Position numbers and translations under genes: made by a program
Assembly: GCF_003012775.1 (NCBI RefSeq)
Contig: NZ_PXYG01000001.1
Location: 868,001 to 932,000 of the forward strand
DNA: 64,000 nt
Source of the DNA: Zobellella endophytica
Lineage (GTDB): Bacteria > Pseudomonadota > Gammaproteobacteria > Enterobacterales > Aeromonadaceae
Reading direction: 5' to 3'
In this document: positions 27,263 through 35,830 of the stretch, piece after piece
Layout: each line of letters starts with the position of its first letter
Numbering within the stretch: the first letter of the stretch is position 1
The notes under the pieces: model-generated
Database searches by the model: none
What the model saw: only the letters and a program-made list of their open reading frames with translations
Told to the model about the DNA's origin: nothing

Positions 27263-27877
27263 ATGCCCCAACGACACGAGCTGACTCGGGATGGACACCA
27301 TGACGCCCGTCCCGAGTTGTTATCCGGGGAGCTCCGCCGGCAGATGCTCAGGTTTGCCACGCTGCAGCTCAAGGATCCCCATCTGGCGGAAGACGCGGTA
27401 CAGGAGGCCCTGCTCGGCGCCTTCAAGTATGCCGACTCCTTTACCGGCAAGGCCGCCTACAAGAGCTGGGTATTCGCCATACTGCGCAACAAGATTGCCG
27501 ACATCATTCGCAAAAACCGGCGGCTGATCACGGCCTCCAGCCTGAGCAGCGATGAGGAGCAGGATCTGGAAGCGCAGTTGTTCAATCAGCATGGCAGGTG
27601 GCTCCGGGAAGAACACCCCGTCCGCTGGAGCTCCCCCGAAGCCAGCTACGAGGACGAGCAGTTCTGGGCGATTTTCGAGTTTTGCCTGGATCACCTGCCC
27701 GCCAATCAGGGACGGGTGTTTATGATGCGGGAGTTTATCAATCTGGACAGCAATGAAATCTGCCAGGAGCTCGAGCTTACGGTCAGCAATCTCAATGTGC
27801 TGCTGTACCGGGCCCGCCTGCGCCTGCGCGAATGCCTGGAAAACAAATGGCAACGACAAGGAGACTGCTCATGCTGA
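27263..27877 (+). CDS. ECF-type sigma factor heading the arsS-like cluster
   Basis: 204 residues. Region 2: LRFATLQLKDPHLAEDAVQ and EALLGAFKYADSF, then AYKSWVFAILRNKIADIIR. Region 4: FCLDHLPANQGRVFMMREF and LDSNEICQELELTVSNLNVLLYRARLRLRECL. An unusual feature is a roughly 45-residue insertion between regions 2 and 4 (SLSSDEEQDLEAQLFNQHGRWLREEHPVRW and on), seen in a subgroup of ECF factors paired with zinc-finger anti-sigma proteins. The start at 27263 is preceded by GAGG. The next gene overlaps by seven bases and encodes a probable anti-sigma factor; the arsS-like operon follows 119 bases later. Confidence 0.9.
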   Translation: MPQRHELTRDGHHDARPELLSGELRRQMLRFATLQLKDPHLAEDAVQEALLGAFKYADSFTGKAAYKSWVFAILRNKIADIIRKNRRLITASSLSSDEEQDLEAQLFNQHGRWLREEHPVRWSSPEASYEDEQFWAIFEFCLDHLPANQGRVFMMREFINLDSNEICQELELTVSNLNVLLYRARLRLRECLENKWQRQGDCSC

Positions 27878-28083
27878 ATTGTCGACAAGCCACCCAACTG
27901 ATGTCGGAGAGCCAGGAGCGCGCCCTGACCACCGGCGAAAAACTGGCGTTGAAACTGCATACCCTGATGTGCAGGGGCTGCCGCAACTTCGAACGGCAGT
28001 TGCCGGTGATCCGCCGGATAGCCAGACGCTACGCCGACCGTCCCGACAACGGCAACCTGCAGAAGGAGGATCCCGAGGAATAG
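27871..28083 (+). CDS. Zinc-finger (zf-HC2) anti-sigma factor
   Basis: 70 residues from the ATG at 27871, which has AAGGAG six bases upstream inside the sigma gene. MLNCRQATQLMSESQERAL is the usual zf-HC2 opening with its cysteine, and LHTLMCRGCRNF gives the HxxxCxxC metal site. There is no membrane segment, so this is a soluble anti-sigma factor, as in redox- or metal-sensing systems. Such sites release the sigma factor when zinc is lost or the cysteines are oxidised. Whether arsenic or another thiol-reactive signal is sensed is speculation based on its neighbours. Confidence 0.88.
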   Translation: MLNCRQATQLMSESQERALTTGEKLALKLHTLMCRGCRNFERQLPVIRRIARRYADRPDNGNLQKEDPEE

Positions 28084-28127
28084 GGCCTGTCGCTCACTCA
28101 GCCTGAAAGATCTTTGCCGCTGGCAGG

Positions 28128-28142
28128 GTTTAAACTTTAAAC
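28128..28142. promoter_or_regulatory. 15-bp palindrome in front of the arsS-like operon
   Basis: GTTTAAACTTTAAAC is a perfect odd palindrome lying between the anti-sigma stop and the arsS-like start, AT-rich in an otherwise GC-rich stretch. It could be an operator or a promoter element; no known factor is assigned. Confidence 0.4.
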
Positions 28143-28202
28143 AGGGCGGCCGCGAACACAAGGTTGCGCCGCCGACGGCCCCCGCATTGAATGGGAGATC
28201 CC

Positions 28203-29171
28203 ATGAGAGACACACTGCCACTGCTGGATCTGACCGACTTTCCGGCCATCCGCCGCCACCGGCTCGATACCCTGCAGGTGAACCTGGGCTACAAGTGCAA
28301 CATGAAGTGCGTGCACTGCCATGTGGCCGCGGGCCCCCACCGCACCGAGATGATGGACGAGGACAACCTGGCGCTGATCCCCGAGGTGTTGCGGGCCCGC
28401 CAGCTGTCGACCCTGGATCTCACCGGCGGTGCCCCCGAGCTGCATCCGGGCTTCCGGGCGCTGGTGGCCGCCGCCCGCGCCCTGGGAGTGAAGGTGATCG
28501 ACCGCTGCAACCTCACCATACTGTTCGAGCCGGGGCAGGACGACCTGGCCGAGTTCCTCGCCGGACAGGGGGTGGAGGTGGTGGCCTCCCTGCCCTGTTA
28601 TTCCATGGAGAATGTCGACAGGCAGCGGGGCAAGGGCACCTTCGACAAGAGCGTGCTCGCCCTGCAGCGGCTCAACCGGCTGGGCTACGGCCAGCCCGGT
28701 TCGGGACTGGAACTGAACCTTGTCTACAATCCCCAGGGCCCCAGCCTGCCGCCGCCCCAGGCGGCGCTGGAGGCCGACTACCGGCGCGAGCTGTGGGCGC
28801 ACTTCGGCATCCGCTTCAACCGGCTGTTCGCGCTGGCCAACATGCCAGTCAAGCGCTTCGGCGACTACCTGCTCTGCAAGCGCCAGTTCCACGACTACCT
28901 GCGTCTGCTGAAGGACAACTTCTCCGCCGCCAACCTGCCGGGGCTGATGTGCCGCAACCTGGTCAGTGTGGACTGGCAGGGCCATCTGTACGACTGCGAC
29001 TTCAACCAGCAACTGGGGCTGCGCCTGCCCGGGGAAGGCCGCCCGCACCTGCGCGATCTGTTGCACCGGGAGCTCGAAGGCCAGCCCATCCGGGTGGCCG
29101 AGCACTGCTACGGCTGTACCGCCGGCCAGGGCAGCAGCTGCGGCGGTGCCCTGCACAAGGAGCCAGCATGA
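28203..29171 (+). CDS. arsS: ArsS-like radical SAM protein (arsenosugar biosynthesis family)
   Basis: 322 residues from the ATG at 28203 (GGAG five bases upstream). The radical SAM cluster motif is CNMKCVHC (Cys32, Cys36, Cys39, CX3CX2C), followed by HVAAGPHRTEMM. The C-terminal cysteine cluster CYGCTAGQGSSCGGAL (Cys302, Cys305, Cys313) is diagnostic for this family; in some members one of these positions is selenocysteine. In described members ArsS joins the 5'-deoxyadenosyl group to a dimethylated arsenical. The family name is therefore well supported, but this strain's chemistry is not proven: no arsM methyltransferase is in the window. First gene of a tightly overlapping operon with two companion transferases. 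Confidence 0.87.
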   Translation: MRDTLPLLDLTDFPAIRRHRLDTLQVNLGYKCNMKCVHCHVAAGPHRTEMMDEDNLALIPEVLRARQLSTLDLTGGAPELHPGFRALVAAARALGVKVIDRCNLTILFEPGQDDLAEFLAGQGVEVVASLPCYSMENVDRQRGKGTFDKSVLALQRLNRLGYGQPGSGLELNLVYNPQGPSLPPPQAALEADYRRELWAHFGIRFNRLFALANMPVKRFGDYLLCKRQFHDYLRLLKDNFSAANLPGLMCRNLVSVDWQGHLYDCDFNQQLGLRLPGEGRPHLRDLLHRELEGQPIRVAEHCYGCTAGQGSSCGGALHKEPA

Positions 29172-29833
29172 CCCTCTCCATCATCATGCCGGTGTTGAAC
29201 GAGGCCGGGATCCTGCCCCGGACCCTGGCCGCGCTGCCGCTGCGGGACTGCCGGACCGAGGTGATCCTGGTGGACGGCGGCAGTTCGGACGATTCCGTCG
29301 CCCTGGCCCGCCGGGCCGGGGTCAGGGTGGTCACCAGCGCCCCCGGACGCGCCCGGCAGATGAATGCCGGCGCCGCCGAGGCCGGGGGCGACCTGCTGCT
29401 GTTCCTGCATGCGGACACCCGGCTTCCCCCCCTGGCCCGGCAGGCAGTAGCGCAGGCCCTGACTTGCCGGCACTGGGGCCGTTTCGATATTGCCATTTCC
29501 GGCTGCCACCCCCTGCTCGGGCTGGTGGCCCGACTCGTCAACCTGCGCTCACGGCTGACCGGCATCGCCACCGGTGATCAGGCCATCTTCGTGCGCCGGA
29601 GCACCTTTGAAGCCATCGGCGGTTTTCCCGAGCAGCCGCTGATGGAGGACATCGAGCTCAGCAAGCGGCTCAAGCGGCTGGGGCCGCCGGCCAGCCTCGG
29701 GCTGAAAGCGAGCACCTCGGGCCGGCGCTGGGAAAGCCGGGGGGTATTTCGCACCATCTGGCTGATGTGGCGGTTGCGCTTCGCCTACTGGCGGGGCGCC
29801 GATCCGGCCTTGCTGGCGAGGGCCTACCGATGA
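29168..29833 (+). CDS. Family 2 glycosyltransferase (TIGR04283, ArsS-associated)
   Basis: 222 residues; the ATG overlaps the ArsS stop (ATGA). It is a GT-A fold glycosyltransferase: LSIIMPVLNEAGILPRTL at the start, EVILVDGGSSDDSV, the DxD-like LFLHADTRLPP, and MEDIELSKRLKRLG with the catalytic acid region. The C-terminus FAYWRGADPALLARAYR is characteristic of TIGR04283, "transferase 2, rSAM/selenodomain-associated". Substrate unknown; in the arsenosugar context it might act on the deoxyadenosyl-arsenical product. Confidence 0.87.
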   Translation: MTLSIIMPVLNEAGILPRTLAALPLRDCRTEVILVDGGSSDDSVALARRAGVRVVTSAPGRARQMNAGAAEAGGDLLLFLHADTRLPPLARQAVAQALTCRHWGRFDIAISGCHPLLGLVARLVNLRSRLTGIATGDQAIFVRRSTFEAIGGFPEQPLMEDIELSKRLKRLGPPASLGLKASTSGRRWESRGVFRTIWLMWRLRFAYWRGADPALLARAYR

Positions 29834-30456
29834 GCACCCGCATCATCGTGTTCGCCAAGGCGCCGCTGGCCGGCCAGGCCAAGACCCGGCTGATCCCGGC
29901 ATTGGGGCCCGAGGGCGCGGCGCGCCTGGCCCGGCGCATGCTGATGTCGACCCTGACCCATTGCCGGGCCGCCGAGCTGGGCCCGGTGGAGCTGTGCGCC
30001 AGCCCCGCGCCGGGGCAACCGCCCTGGGCCGGCACAGCCCTGCCCGCCCATATCGAACTCAGCGCTCAGGGCGAGGGCGACCTGGGTGCGCGCATGGCCC
30101 GGGCGGCCCGGCGTGGCCTGCAACAGGATGAACAGATCCTGCTGATCGGCACCGACTGCACGCACCTCAACCCCGCCCTGTTGCGCCAGGCCGCCCACCG
30201 CCTCGGTCGGTGCGAGGTGATGCTCCACCCCACCTGCGATGGCGGCTACGCCCTGCTCGGCCTGCGTCGTTTCTCCCCCCGGTTGTTCGAAGACATCCCC
30301 TGGAGCACCGACAAGGTTGCCGCGCTCACCCGCCAACGCATCCGCGAACTCGGCTGGTGCTTTTACCAGGGCGAGTGCCTGCGCGACATCGACGAACCCG
30401 ACGATCTGTTCTGGCTGCCCTCCCAGTGGGTGGGCGCCGCTATGTTCGCACACTGA
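29830..30456 (+). CDS. TIGR04282 nucleotidyltransferase-like protein (ArsS-associated)
   Basis: 208 residues, start overlapping the previous stop by four bases. The fold is that of a CofC-like GT-A nucleotidyltransferase: RIIVFAKAPLAGQAKTRLIP, then ILLIGTDCTHLNPALLRQA, HPTCDGGYALLGLR, and DIPWSTDKVAALT. These are hallmarks of TIGR04282, "transferase 1, rSAM/selenodomain-associated". It normally accompanies the TIGR04283 gene beside ArsS-type proteins. The donor and acceptor are not known. Confidence 0.87.
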   Translation: MSTRIIVFAKAPLAGQAKTRLIPALGPEGAARLARRMLMSTLTHCRAAELGPVELCASPAPGQPPWAGTALPAHIELSAQGEGDLGARMARAARRGLQQDEQILLIGTDCTHLNPALLRQAAHRLGRCEVMLHPTCDGGYALLGLRRFSPRLFEDIPWSTDKVAALTRQRIRELGWCFYQGECLRDIDEPDDLFWLPSQWVGAAMFAH

Positions 30457-30477
30457 CATCCCGGACGAGGCTGACCG

Positions 30478-31284
30478 TTGGACATTCCGCTCACTCATGA
30501 ACCCCTGCTCCGGCTGGCCGCCTTTGCCGGCATACTGCTGGTGATGATGCTGTGGGAGCTGATCACCCCGCGCCGCCAGCGGCGTTATCCGCGCCGGCGC
30601 CGCTGGCCGGCCAACCTGCTGCTGGTGGCCATCAATACCCTGCTGCTGCGGTGGCTGTTTCCGCTCGCCGCCGTGGGAGCCGCCCTGGTGGCGGAGCAGC
30701 ACGGCTGGGGGCTGCTGTGGCTGTGGCCGCTGCCGCTCTGGCTCAGCCTGCCGCTCTCCCTGTTGGTGCTGGACTTCATCATCTACCTGCAGCACCGGCT
30801 GTTCCACGCCCTGCCCTGGCTGTGGCGGCTGCATCGCATGCATCACAGCGATCCGGACATCGACGTCACCACCGGATTGCGCTTCCACCCGCTGGAGATA
30901 CTGCTGTCGATGGGGATCAAGCTGGGCACCGTCATCCTGCTGGGCGCGCCGCCGCTGGCGGTGCTGTTGTTCGAAGTGCTGCTCAACGCCACCTCCATGT
31001 TCAACCACGGCAATGTCCGGCTGCCGCCCCGGCTCGATGCCGGGTTGCGCCTGCTGCTGGTCACCCCGGACATGCACCGGGTGCACCATTCGGTGATCCC
31101 GCGTGAAACCAACAGCAACTTCGGCTTCAACCTGCCCTGGTGGGATCGCCTGCTGGGTACCTATAAGGCCCAGCCCGAGGCGGGACACCGGCGCATGACC
31201 ATCGGGCTGAACGACTTCCAGGATCCGGCCGAACTGCGGCTGACCCGCCTGCTGACCCAGCCCTGGCGCCGGGAGCCCAAATGA
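30478..31284 (+). CDS. Sterol-desaturase (fatty acid hydroxylase) superfamily membrane protein
   Basis: 268 residues from a TTG start at 30478 (GAGG seven bases upstream). Membrane helices span about residues 10-27, 46-65 and 78-97. The di-iron histidine motifs are complete: HRLFH (about 106-110), HRMHH (119-123), and HRVHH (about 201-205). Family members hydroxylate or desaturate lipids using O2. It overlaps the next gene by four bases and lies 21 bases after the TIGR04282 gene, so it is likely in the same operon. That suggests a lipid-linked product, but this is inference from position. Confidence 0.87.
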   Translation: MDIPLTHEPLLRLAAFAGILLVMMLWELITPRRQRRYPRRRRWPANLLLVAINTLLLRWLFPLAAVGAALVAEQHGWGLLWLWPLPLWLSLPLSLLVLDFIIYLQHRLFHALPWLWRLHRMHHSDPDIDVTTGLRFHPLEILLSMGIKLGTVILLGAPPLAVLLFEVLLNATSMFNHGNVRLPPRLDAGLRLLLVTPDMHRVHHSVIPRETNSNFGFNLPWWDRLLGTYKAQPEAGHRRMTIGLNDFQDPAELRLTRLLTQPWRREPK

Positions 31285-33455
31285 AAAAGCTCATCCTGTT
31301 GCTGGTGTTACTGACGATCGTCTTGCTCTTCTTCGCCCTGGGCGGCCACGAGTGGCTGACCCTGGAGGCGCTCAGGCGGCACCAGGCGGAATTCGCCGCC
31401 CTGCGCACCCGGTCGCCCTGGCTCACCGCCGCCGGTTTCTTCCTGCTCTATGTGCTGGTGGCGGCCCTGTCCCTGCCCGGCGCCGCCGTCATGACCCTGG
31501 CCGCCGGCGCCCTGTTCGGCCTCTGGCAGGGGCTGGTGCTGGTGTCCTTCGCCTCCAGCCTGGGCGCCACCCTGGCCTTGCTGGTGGCCCGCTTCCTGCT
31601 GCGCGACCAGGTGCAGCACCGTTTCGGCAGCCGGCTCAAGGCGGTCAACGCCGGTATTCAGCGGGACGGCGCCTTCTACCTGTTCACCCTGCGGCTGGTG
31701 CCGGTGTTCCCCTTTTTCCTGATCAACCTGCTGATGGGGCTGACTCCCTTTCCCGCCCGCCGCTTCTACTGGGTGAGCCAGCTCGGCATGCTGCCCGGCA
31801 CCCTGGTGTATGTAAACGCCGGTACCCAACTCGCCGCCCTCGACTCCCTCGGCGGCATCCTCTCCCCCGCCCTGTGGCTCTCCTTCGCCCTGCTCGGCAT
31901 CTTTCCGCTGCTGGCCCGCCACCTGGTCCGCCTGATGCAGCGCCGCCGGGTCTATAAGGGCTGGCACAAACCCCACCGCTTCGATCGCAACCTCATCGTG
32001 ATCGGCGCCGGCGCCGCCGGCCTGGTCAGCGCCTATATCGCCGCCGCCGTCAAGGCCAGGGTCACCCTGATCGAGGCGGGCCAAATGGGCGGCGACTGCC
32101 TCAATACCGGCTGTGTGCCGAGCAAGGCGCTGATCCGCAGCGCCAGGCTGGCCCACCAGATGCGCCACGCCGACCGCTACGGCCTCCACGCCACCCAACC
32201 CGCGTTCAGTTTCCGGCGGGTGATGCAACGGGTGCAGGAGGTAATCCAGAAGGTGGAGCCCCACGACAGCGTGGAGCGATATACCGCCCTGGGGGTGGAG
32301 GTGCTGCAGGGCCACGGCCGCCTGCTCGATCCCTGGACGGTGGAGGTGAACCTCAACGACGGCGGCTGCCGCCGGCTGACCGCCCGCGCCGTTATCATCG
32401 CCGCCGGCGCCGAGCCCCTGGTGCCCGAGCTGCCGGGGCTGGAAACGGTGGACTATCTCACCAGCGACACCCTGTGGCAGGCCCTGGCACAGCGGGACAG
32501 CCCGCCCCGCCGGCTGCTGGTGCTGGGCGGCGGCCCCGTCGGCTGCGAGCTGGCCCAGGCCCTGGCCCGGCTGGGATCGGAGGTGACCCTGGTGCAGCGC
32601 AACCCCCGGCTGATGCCGAAGGAAGACGAGGAGGTGAGCGAGCTGCTCAAGGCGGCGCTCACCCAGGACGGCATCGCCGTGCTGACCGGCCATCAGCCGC
32701 TGCGGCTGGAGCAGGATGACAACGGCAAGCGGCTGATCGTCCGCCATCACGACCGGGAAGTGGCGCTGGCCTTCGACGATCTGCTGGTCGCCCTGGGCCG
32801 CCGCCCCCGGTTGACCGGCTACGGCCTGGAGCAACTGGGCATCGACACCGACAAACGCCTCGAGACCAACGACTACCTGGAAACCCTCTACCCCCACATC
32901 TACGCCGCCGGCGACGTGGCCGGCGGTTACCAGTTCACCCACATCGCCGCCCACATGGCCTGGTATGCCAGCGTCAACGCCCTGTTCGGCCAGTTCAGGC
33001 GGTTTCGGGTGGACTACTCGGTGATCCCCTGGTGCACCTTCGTGGATCCGGAGGTGGCCCGGGTCGGCCTGTCCGAGGCCGAGGCCAGGGACAGGGGCAT
33101 CGCCTGTGAGGTGACCCGCTTCGGGCTGGACGATCTGGACAGGGCCATCACCGACGGCGCCGATCACGGCTTTATCAAGGTGCTGACGGTGCCGGGCAAG
33201 GACAGGATACTGGGGGTGACCATAGTGGGCGAGCACGCCGGCGAGCTGCTGGCGGAATATGTGCTGGCCATGCGCCACGGGCTCGGGCTCAACAAGCTGC
33301 TGGCCACCATCCACATCTACCCCACCCTGAGCGAAGCCAACAAGTACGCCGCCGGCGAGTGGAAGAAGGCCCATGCCCCGCAGCGGCTGCTGGCCTGGCT
33401 GGCCCGCTACCACCGCTGGCGGCTGGGCAAGAAGCAACCGCGGGGCCCGCTGTAG
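31281..33455 (+). CDS. TVP38/DedA-type membrane domain fused to a pyridine nucleotide-disulfide oxidoreductase
   Basis: 724 residues in two parts. Residues 1-220 form a TVP38/TMEM64 (SNARE-associated, DedA-like) membrane module: segments at about 4-20, 50-80, 84-105, 132-152, 195-213, with LSLPGAAVMTLAAGALFG and RLVPVFPFFLINLLMG as family signatures. Residues 235-724 are a flavin disulfide reductase like mercuric reductase or dihydrolipoamide dehydrogenase: FAD motif VIGAGAAG (240-247), redox pair CLNTGCVPSK (Cys273, Cys278), NAD(P) motif GGGPVG, YAAGDVAGG, and the C-terminal dimer interface IHIYPTLSEANKYAAGEWKK. The fusion is in one unbroken frame. Fusions of this type occur in other bacteria; the substrate is unknown. 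Last gene of the cluster. Confidence 0.9.
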   Translation: MKKLILLLVLLTIVLLFFALGGHEWLTLEALRRHQAEFAALRTRSPWLTAAGFFLLYVLVAALSLPGAAVMTLAAGALFGLWQGLVLVSFASSLGATLALLVARFLLRDQVQHRFGSRLKAVNAGIQRDGAFYLFTLRLVPVFPFFLINLLMGLTPFPARRFYWVSQLGMLPGTLVYVNAGTQLAALDSLGGILSPALWLSFALLGIFPLLARHLVRLMQRRRVYKGWHKPHRFDRNLIVIGAGAAGLVSAYIAAAVKARVTLIEAGQMGGDCLNTGCVPSKALIRSARLAHQMRHADRYGLHATQPAFSFRRVMQRVQEVIQKVEPHDSVERYTALGVEVLQGHGRLLDPWTVEVNLNDGGCRRLTARAVIIAAGAEPLVPELPGLETVDYLTSDTLWQALAQRDSPPRRLLVLGGGPVGCELAQALARLGSEVTLVQRNPRLMPKEDEEVSELLKAALTQDGIAVLTGHQPLRLEQDDNGKRLIVRHHDREVALAFDDLLVALGRRPRLTGYGLEQLGIDTDKRLETNDYLETLYPHIYAAGDVAGGYQFTHIAAHMAWYASVNALFGQFRRFRVDYSVIPWCTFVDPEVARVGLSEAEARDRGIACEVTRFGLDDLDRAITDGADHGFIKVLTVPGKDRILGVTIVGEHAGELLAEYVLAMRHGLGLNKLLATIHIYPTLSEANKYAAGEWKKAHAPQRLLAWLARYHRWRLGKKQPRGPL

Positions 33456-33909
33456 GGTCCGTTTCAACGGACCACTCACCATCGGTGCCGTGGTTTGGTC
33501 GACCGACGTCGACCCTACAAGTTGGCGCGTTGCGCCGGTCTGCCGTAGGGTCCACTTCAGTGGACCTGTCCGATAACGGCGTTGGGGTTCGGTCGAATAA
33601 ATTCGACCCTACAAGTTGGCGCGTTGCGCCGGTCTGCCGTAGGGTCCACTTCAGTGGACCTGTCCGATAACGGCGTTGGGGTTCGGTCGAATAAATTCGA
33701 CCCTACAAGTTGGCGCGTTGCACCGGGTCTGCCGTAGGGTCCACTTCAGTGGACCTGTCCGATAACGGCGTCGGGGTTCGGTCGAATAAATTCGATCCTA
33801 CAATGACCACCCCGACCACGGCGTTGGAGTTCGGTCGACCGACGTCGACCCTACAACCGAACCTCCAGCATCGTCGAAAACCCCACCGTAGGTTCCACTT
33901 CAGTGGACC
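33452..33909. repeat. GTAGGGTC...GACC hairpin array B (10 copies, about 94-bp tandem units)
   Basis: Ten 22-base hairpins: GTAGGGTC-orientation copies at 33452, 33545, 33639, 33734 and 33888; opposite-orientation copies at 33497, 33591, 33685, 33780 and 33833. They alternate as inverted pairs. Three successive units (33545, 33639, 33734) repeat every 94-95 bases, including spacers with GATAACGGCGTTGGGG and GTTGGCGCGTTGC. Stem variants include GGTCCACTTCAGTGGACC, GGTCCGTTTCAACGGACC, GGTCGAATAAATTCGACC and GGTCGACCGACGTCGACC. No gene is present between the fusion gene and the MCP. Confidence 0.9.
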
Positions 33910-33948
33910 ACCCATCCCCCGGCGCCACACCCGGCGGCCGCGTGACCC

Positions 33949-35571
33949 TCAGATCACGAAACGGGTGACCAGGGTGTTCAGCTCACCGGCCAGGCGGGCC
34001 AGCTCCTGGCTGGAGGAGCTGGTCTGGTTGGCGCCGGCCGAGGTCTGCACCGACAGATCGCGGATATTGACCAGGTTGCCGTCCACTTCCCGGGCCACCT
34101 GGGCCTGCTCTTCCGCCGCGCCGGCGATGGCGATGTTGCGGTCGTTGATCTGGGAAATGGAGGTGGCGATCTGCACCAGGGCCTCGCCGGCTTCCCGGGC
34201 GATCTGCAGGGTTTCGCCGGTACGGGTGTTGCTGCTCTGCATGGCGCTCACCGCCCCCCGGGAGCCCTGCTGTACCGCCTGGATCATCTGCTCGATCTCC
34301 TTGGTCGACTCCTGGGTCCGGTGGGCCAGGGCGCGGACCTCGTCGGCCACCACCGCAAAGCCGCGCCCGGACTCGCCGGCCCGGGCCGCCTCGATGGCGG
34401 CGTTGAGCGCCAGCAGGTTGGTCTGATCGGCGATGGCGCGGATCACATCCAGCACCGAGGTGATGTCGTTGACCTTCACCGCCAGGGTTTCGATCTCCTG
34501 CATGGTTTCGCCGATCTCGCCGGCCAGCCCCTCGATGGAGGTGACCGTCTGGCCGACCCGCTCCCGGCCGAACTGGGCGCGTTCATCCGCCAGCTCCGAC
34601 TCCTGGGAGGTGGTGGCCGCATTGCGCGCCACCTCTTCCACCGCCGTGGTCATTTCGGTCACGGCGGTCGCCGCCTGCTCCAGCTCCTGGCTTTGCTGAT
34701 GCAGGCCGCGGGTGGCGTCTTCGGTCACCGAACTCAGCTCTTCGGAGGTGGACGCCAATTGGGTGGAAGAGCCGGCGATCAGTTTAACGGTGTCCTGCAG
34801 GCTGTGCTGCATCGCCTGCAGGGCCTGCAGCAGCCGGGCCGGCTCGTCCTTGCCGCTCACCCTGACCGGCCGGGTCAGATCGCCCCTGGCGATGGTTTCC
34901 GCTACCGCCACCGCCTCGTCGATGGGCTGCACTATGCTGCGGGTCAGCAGCCAGGCCAGGGCCGCCATCCCCGCCAGGGCCACCACCAGGATGGCGATGA
35001 CCATGTTGAGGGAAAACGCATAGACCGTATCGGTCGCATCGTTGGCGTCGACGATCCGTTGCTGTTGCACCTCGGTCAGCGAGCGCAGGGTGCCGGCCAT
35101 GCCGTCCGCCAGCGGGACGAGTTCGTCGCGGGACACCACCGAGGCCCGCCAGGTGTCGCCGGCGGCGGCCAGATCCACCACCTGGCGCTGTATCTCCCAG
35201 TACCTGGCCTCGTCGGCCAAAAAGGTCTCGAACAGCGCCCTCGCCTCATCGGCGCGGATCAACTGGTCGTAGGCGGTCTTGATATCGTCGATATGCTGCC
35301 GGGCGTTGGCCAGCCGGCTGCGAGAGGCCTGCTGCTCGTCCCGGTTGACCGCATGGATCAGCGCCAGGGTGTGCAGGCGAACGCGCAAAAACTCCTTGTT
35401 GAGGTTTTCCACCGCGTTCAGGCTGGGCACCCGGTGATCGGCGATCAGGGTGATCTGGGTATCCAGGTTTTTCAGCTGCACCATGCTCAGTATGCCCAGC
35501 ACCAGCATCAGCAGGCCGATCACCCCGAAAGCCAGGGCCGATCTGAGCCCGATATTAATATGACGAAACAT
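33949..35571 (-). CDS. Methyl-accepting chemotaxis protein (4HB sensor)
   Basis: 540 residues. TM1 at about 8-30 ([19 protein letters not shown]), a periplasmic four-helix-bundle-like sensor of about 155 residues, TM2 around 188-210 ([20 protein letters not shown]), then HAMP ([22 protein letters not shown]). The signalling hairpin is canonical: [20 protein letters not shown] then [19 protein letters not shown]. There is no C-terminal CheR/CheB pentapeptide; the protein ends [11 protein letters not shown]. It should feed a chemotaxis-type histidine kinase not encoded in the window. Ligand unknown. Adjacent to the GGDEF/CheC block, so a link to that pathway is plausible. Confidence 0.93.
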   Translation of the reverse strand: MFRHINIGLRSALAFGVIGLLMLVLGILSMVQLKNLDTQITLIADHRVPSLNAVENLNKEFLRVRLHTLALIHAVNRDEQQASRSRLANARQHIDDIKTAYDQLIRADEARALFETFLADEARYWEIQRQVVDLAAAGDTWRASVVSRDELVPLADGMAGTLRSLTEVQQQRIVDANDATDTVYAFSLNMVIAILVVALAGMAALAWLLTRSIVQPIDEAVAVAETIARGDLTRPVRVSGKDEPARLLQALQAMQHSLQDTVKLIAGSSTQLASTSEELSSVTEDATRGLHQQSQELEQAATAVTEMTTAVEEVARNAATTSQESELADERAQFGRERVGQTVTSIEGLAGEIGETMQEIETLAVKVNDITSVLDVIRAIADQTNLLALNAAIEAARAGESGRGFAVVADEVRALAHRTQESTKEIEQMIQAVQQGSRGAVSAMQSSNTRTGETLQIAREAGEALVQIATSISQINDRNIAIAGAAEEQAQVAREVDGNLVNIRDLSVQTSAGANQTSSSSQELARLAGELNTLVTRFVI

Positions 35572-35689
35572 TGCCCACCTCGGAAAATCAATAGCATCGG
35601 ATGAGGATATCGGCGGCTTGCGTCAAAACATGAAATGTTTCGCCTTCAAAAATGACCCGGCGATAACACCCCGGCCCGGTGCCGCCGGC

Positions 35690-35715
35690 CTGGATTCCCG
35701 CCTTCGCGGGAAGAA
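35690..35715. repeat. CCCGCGAAGGCGGG-family hairpin
   Basis: TTCCCGCCTTCGCGGGAA at 35695-35712 is a perfect 7-bp-stem palindrome preceded by TGGA, so it lies in the reverse orientation. Single copy between the MCP and the PAS-GGDEF gene. Confidence 0.75.
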
Positions 35716-35830
35716 CGAAGGAGGACGCGGGAAAGACGAGAGGCACGAGCCCTAGAACACCATATAGTTTAAAAATCAAGCTGTCAGGCGTGTGCGCCTT
35801 GCTGGTAGAGCGCGGGCGGGCCGTCCGACG

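Noticed and set aside
26771-27301. A 176-codon minus-strand frame upstream of mtnK
   Set aside because: No ribosome site, no recognisable domain, and it spans the large inverted repeat and the sigma gene start.
28187-29167. N-terminal extension of the TIGR04283 gene back to 28187 (548 codons)
   Set aside because: The extension lies in a shadow frame of arsS; the protein family starts at LSIIMPVLNE, matching the ATG at 29168 that overlaps the arsS stop.
28203-29171. Selenoprotein version of ArsS
   Set aside because: All the C-terminal cluster positions are ordinary cysteine codons and there is no in-frame TGA, so the cysteine form is encoded.
33452-33909. CRISPR array
   Set aside because: The repeats alternate in orientation, the spacers are themselves repeated rather than unique, and no cas genes are nearby.
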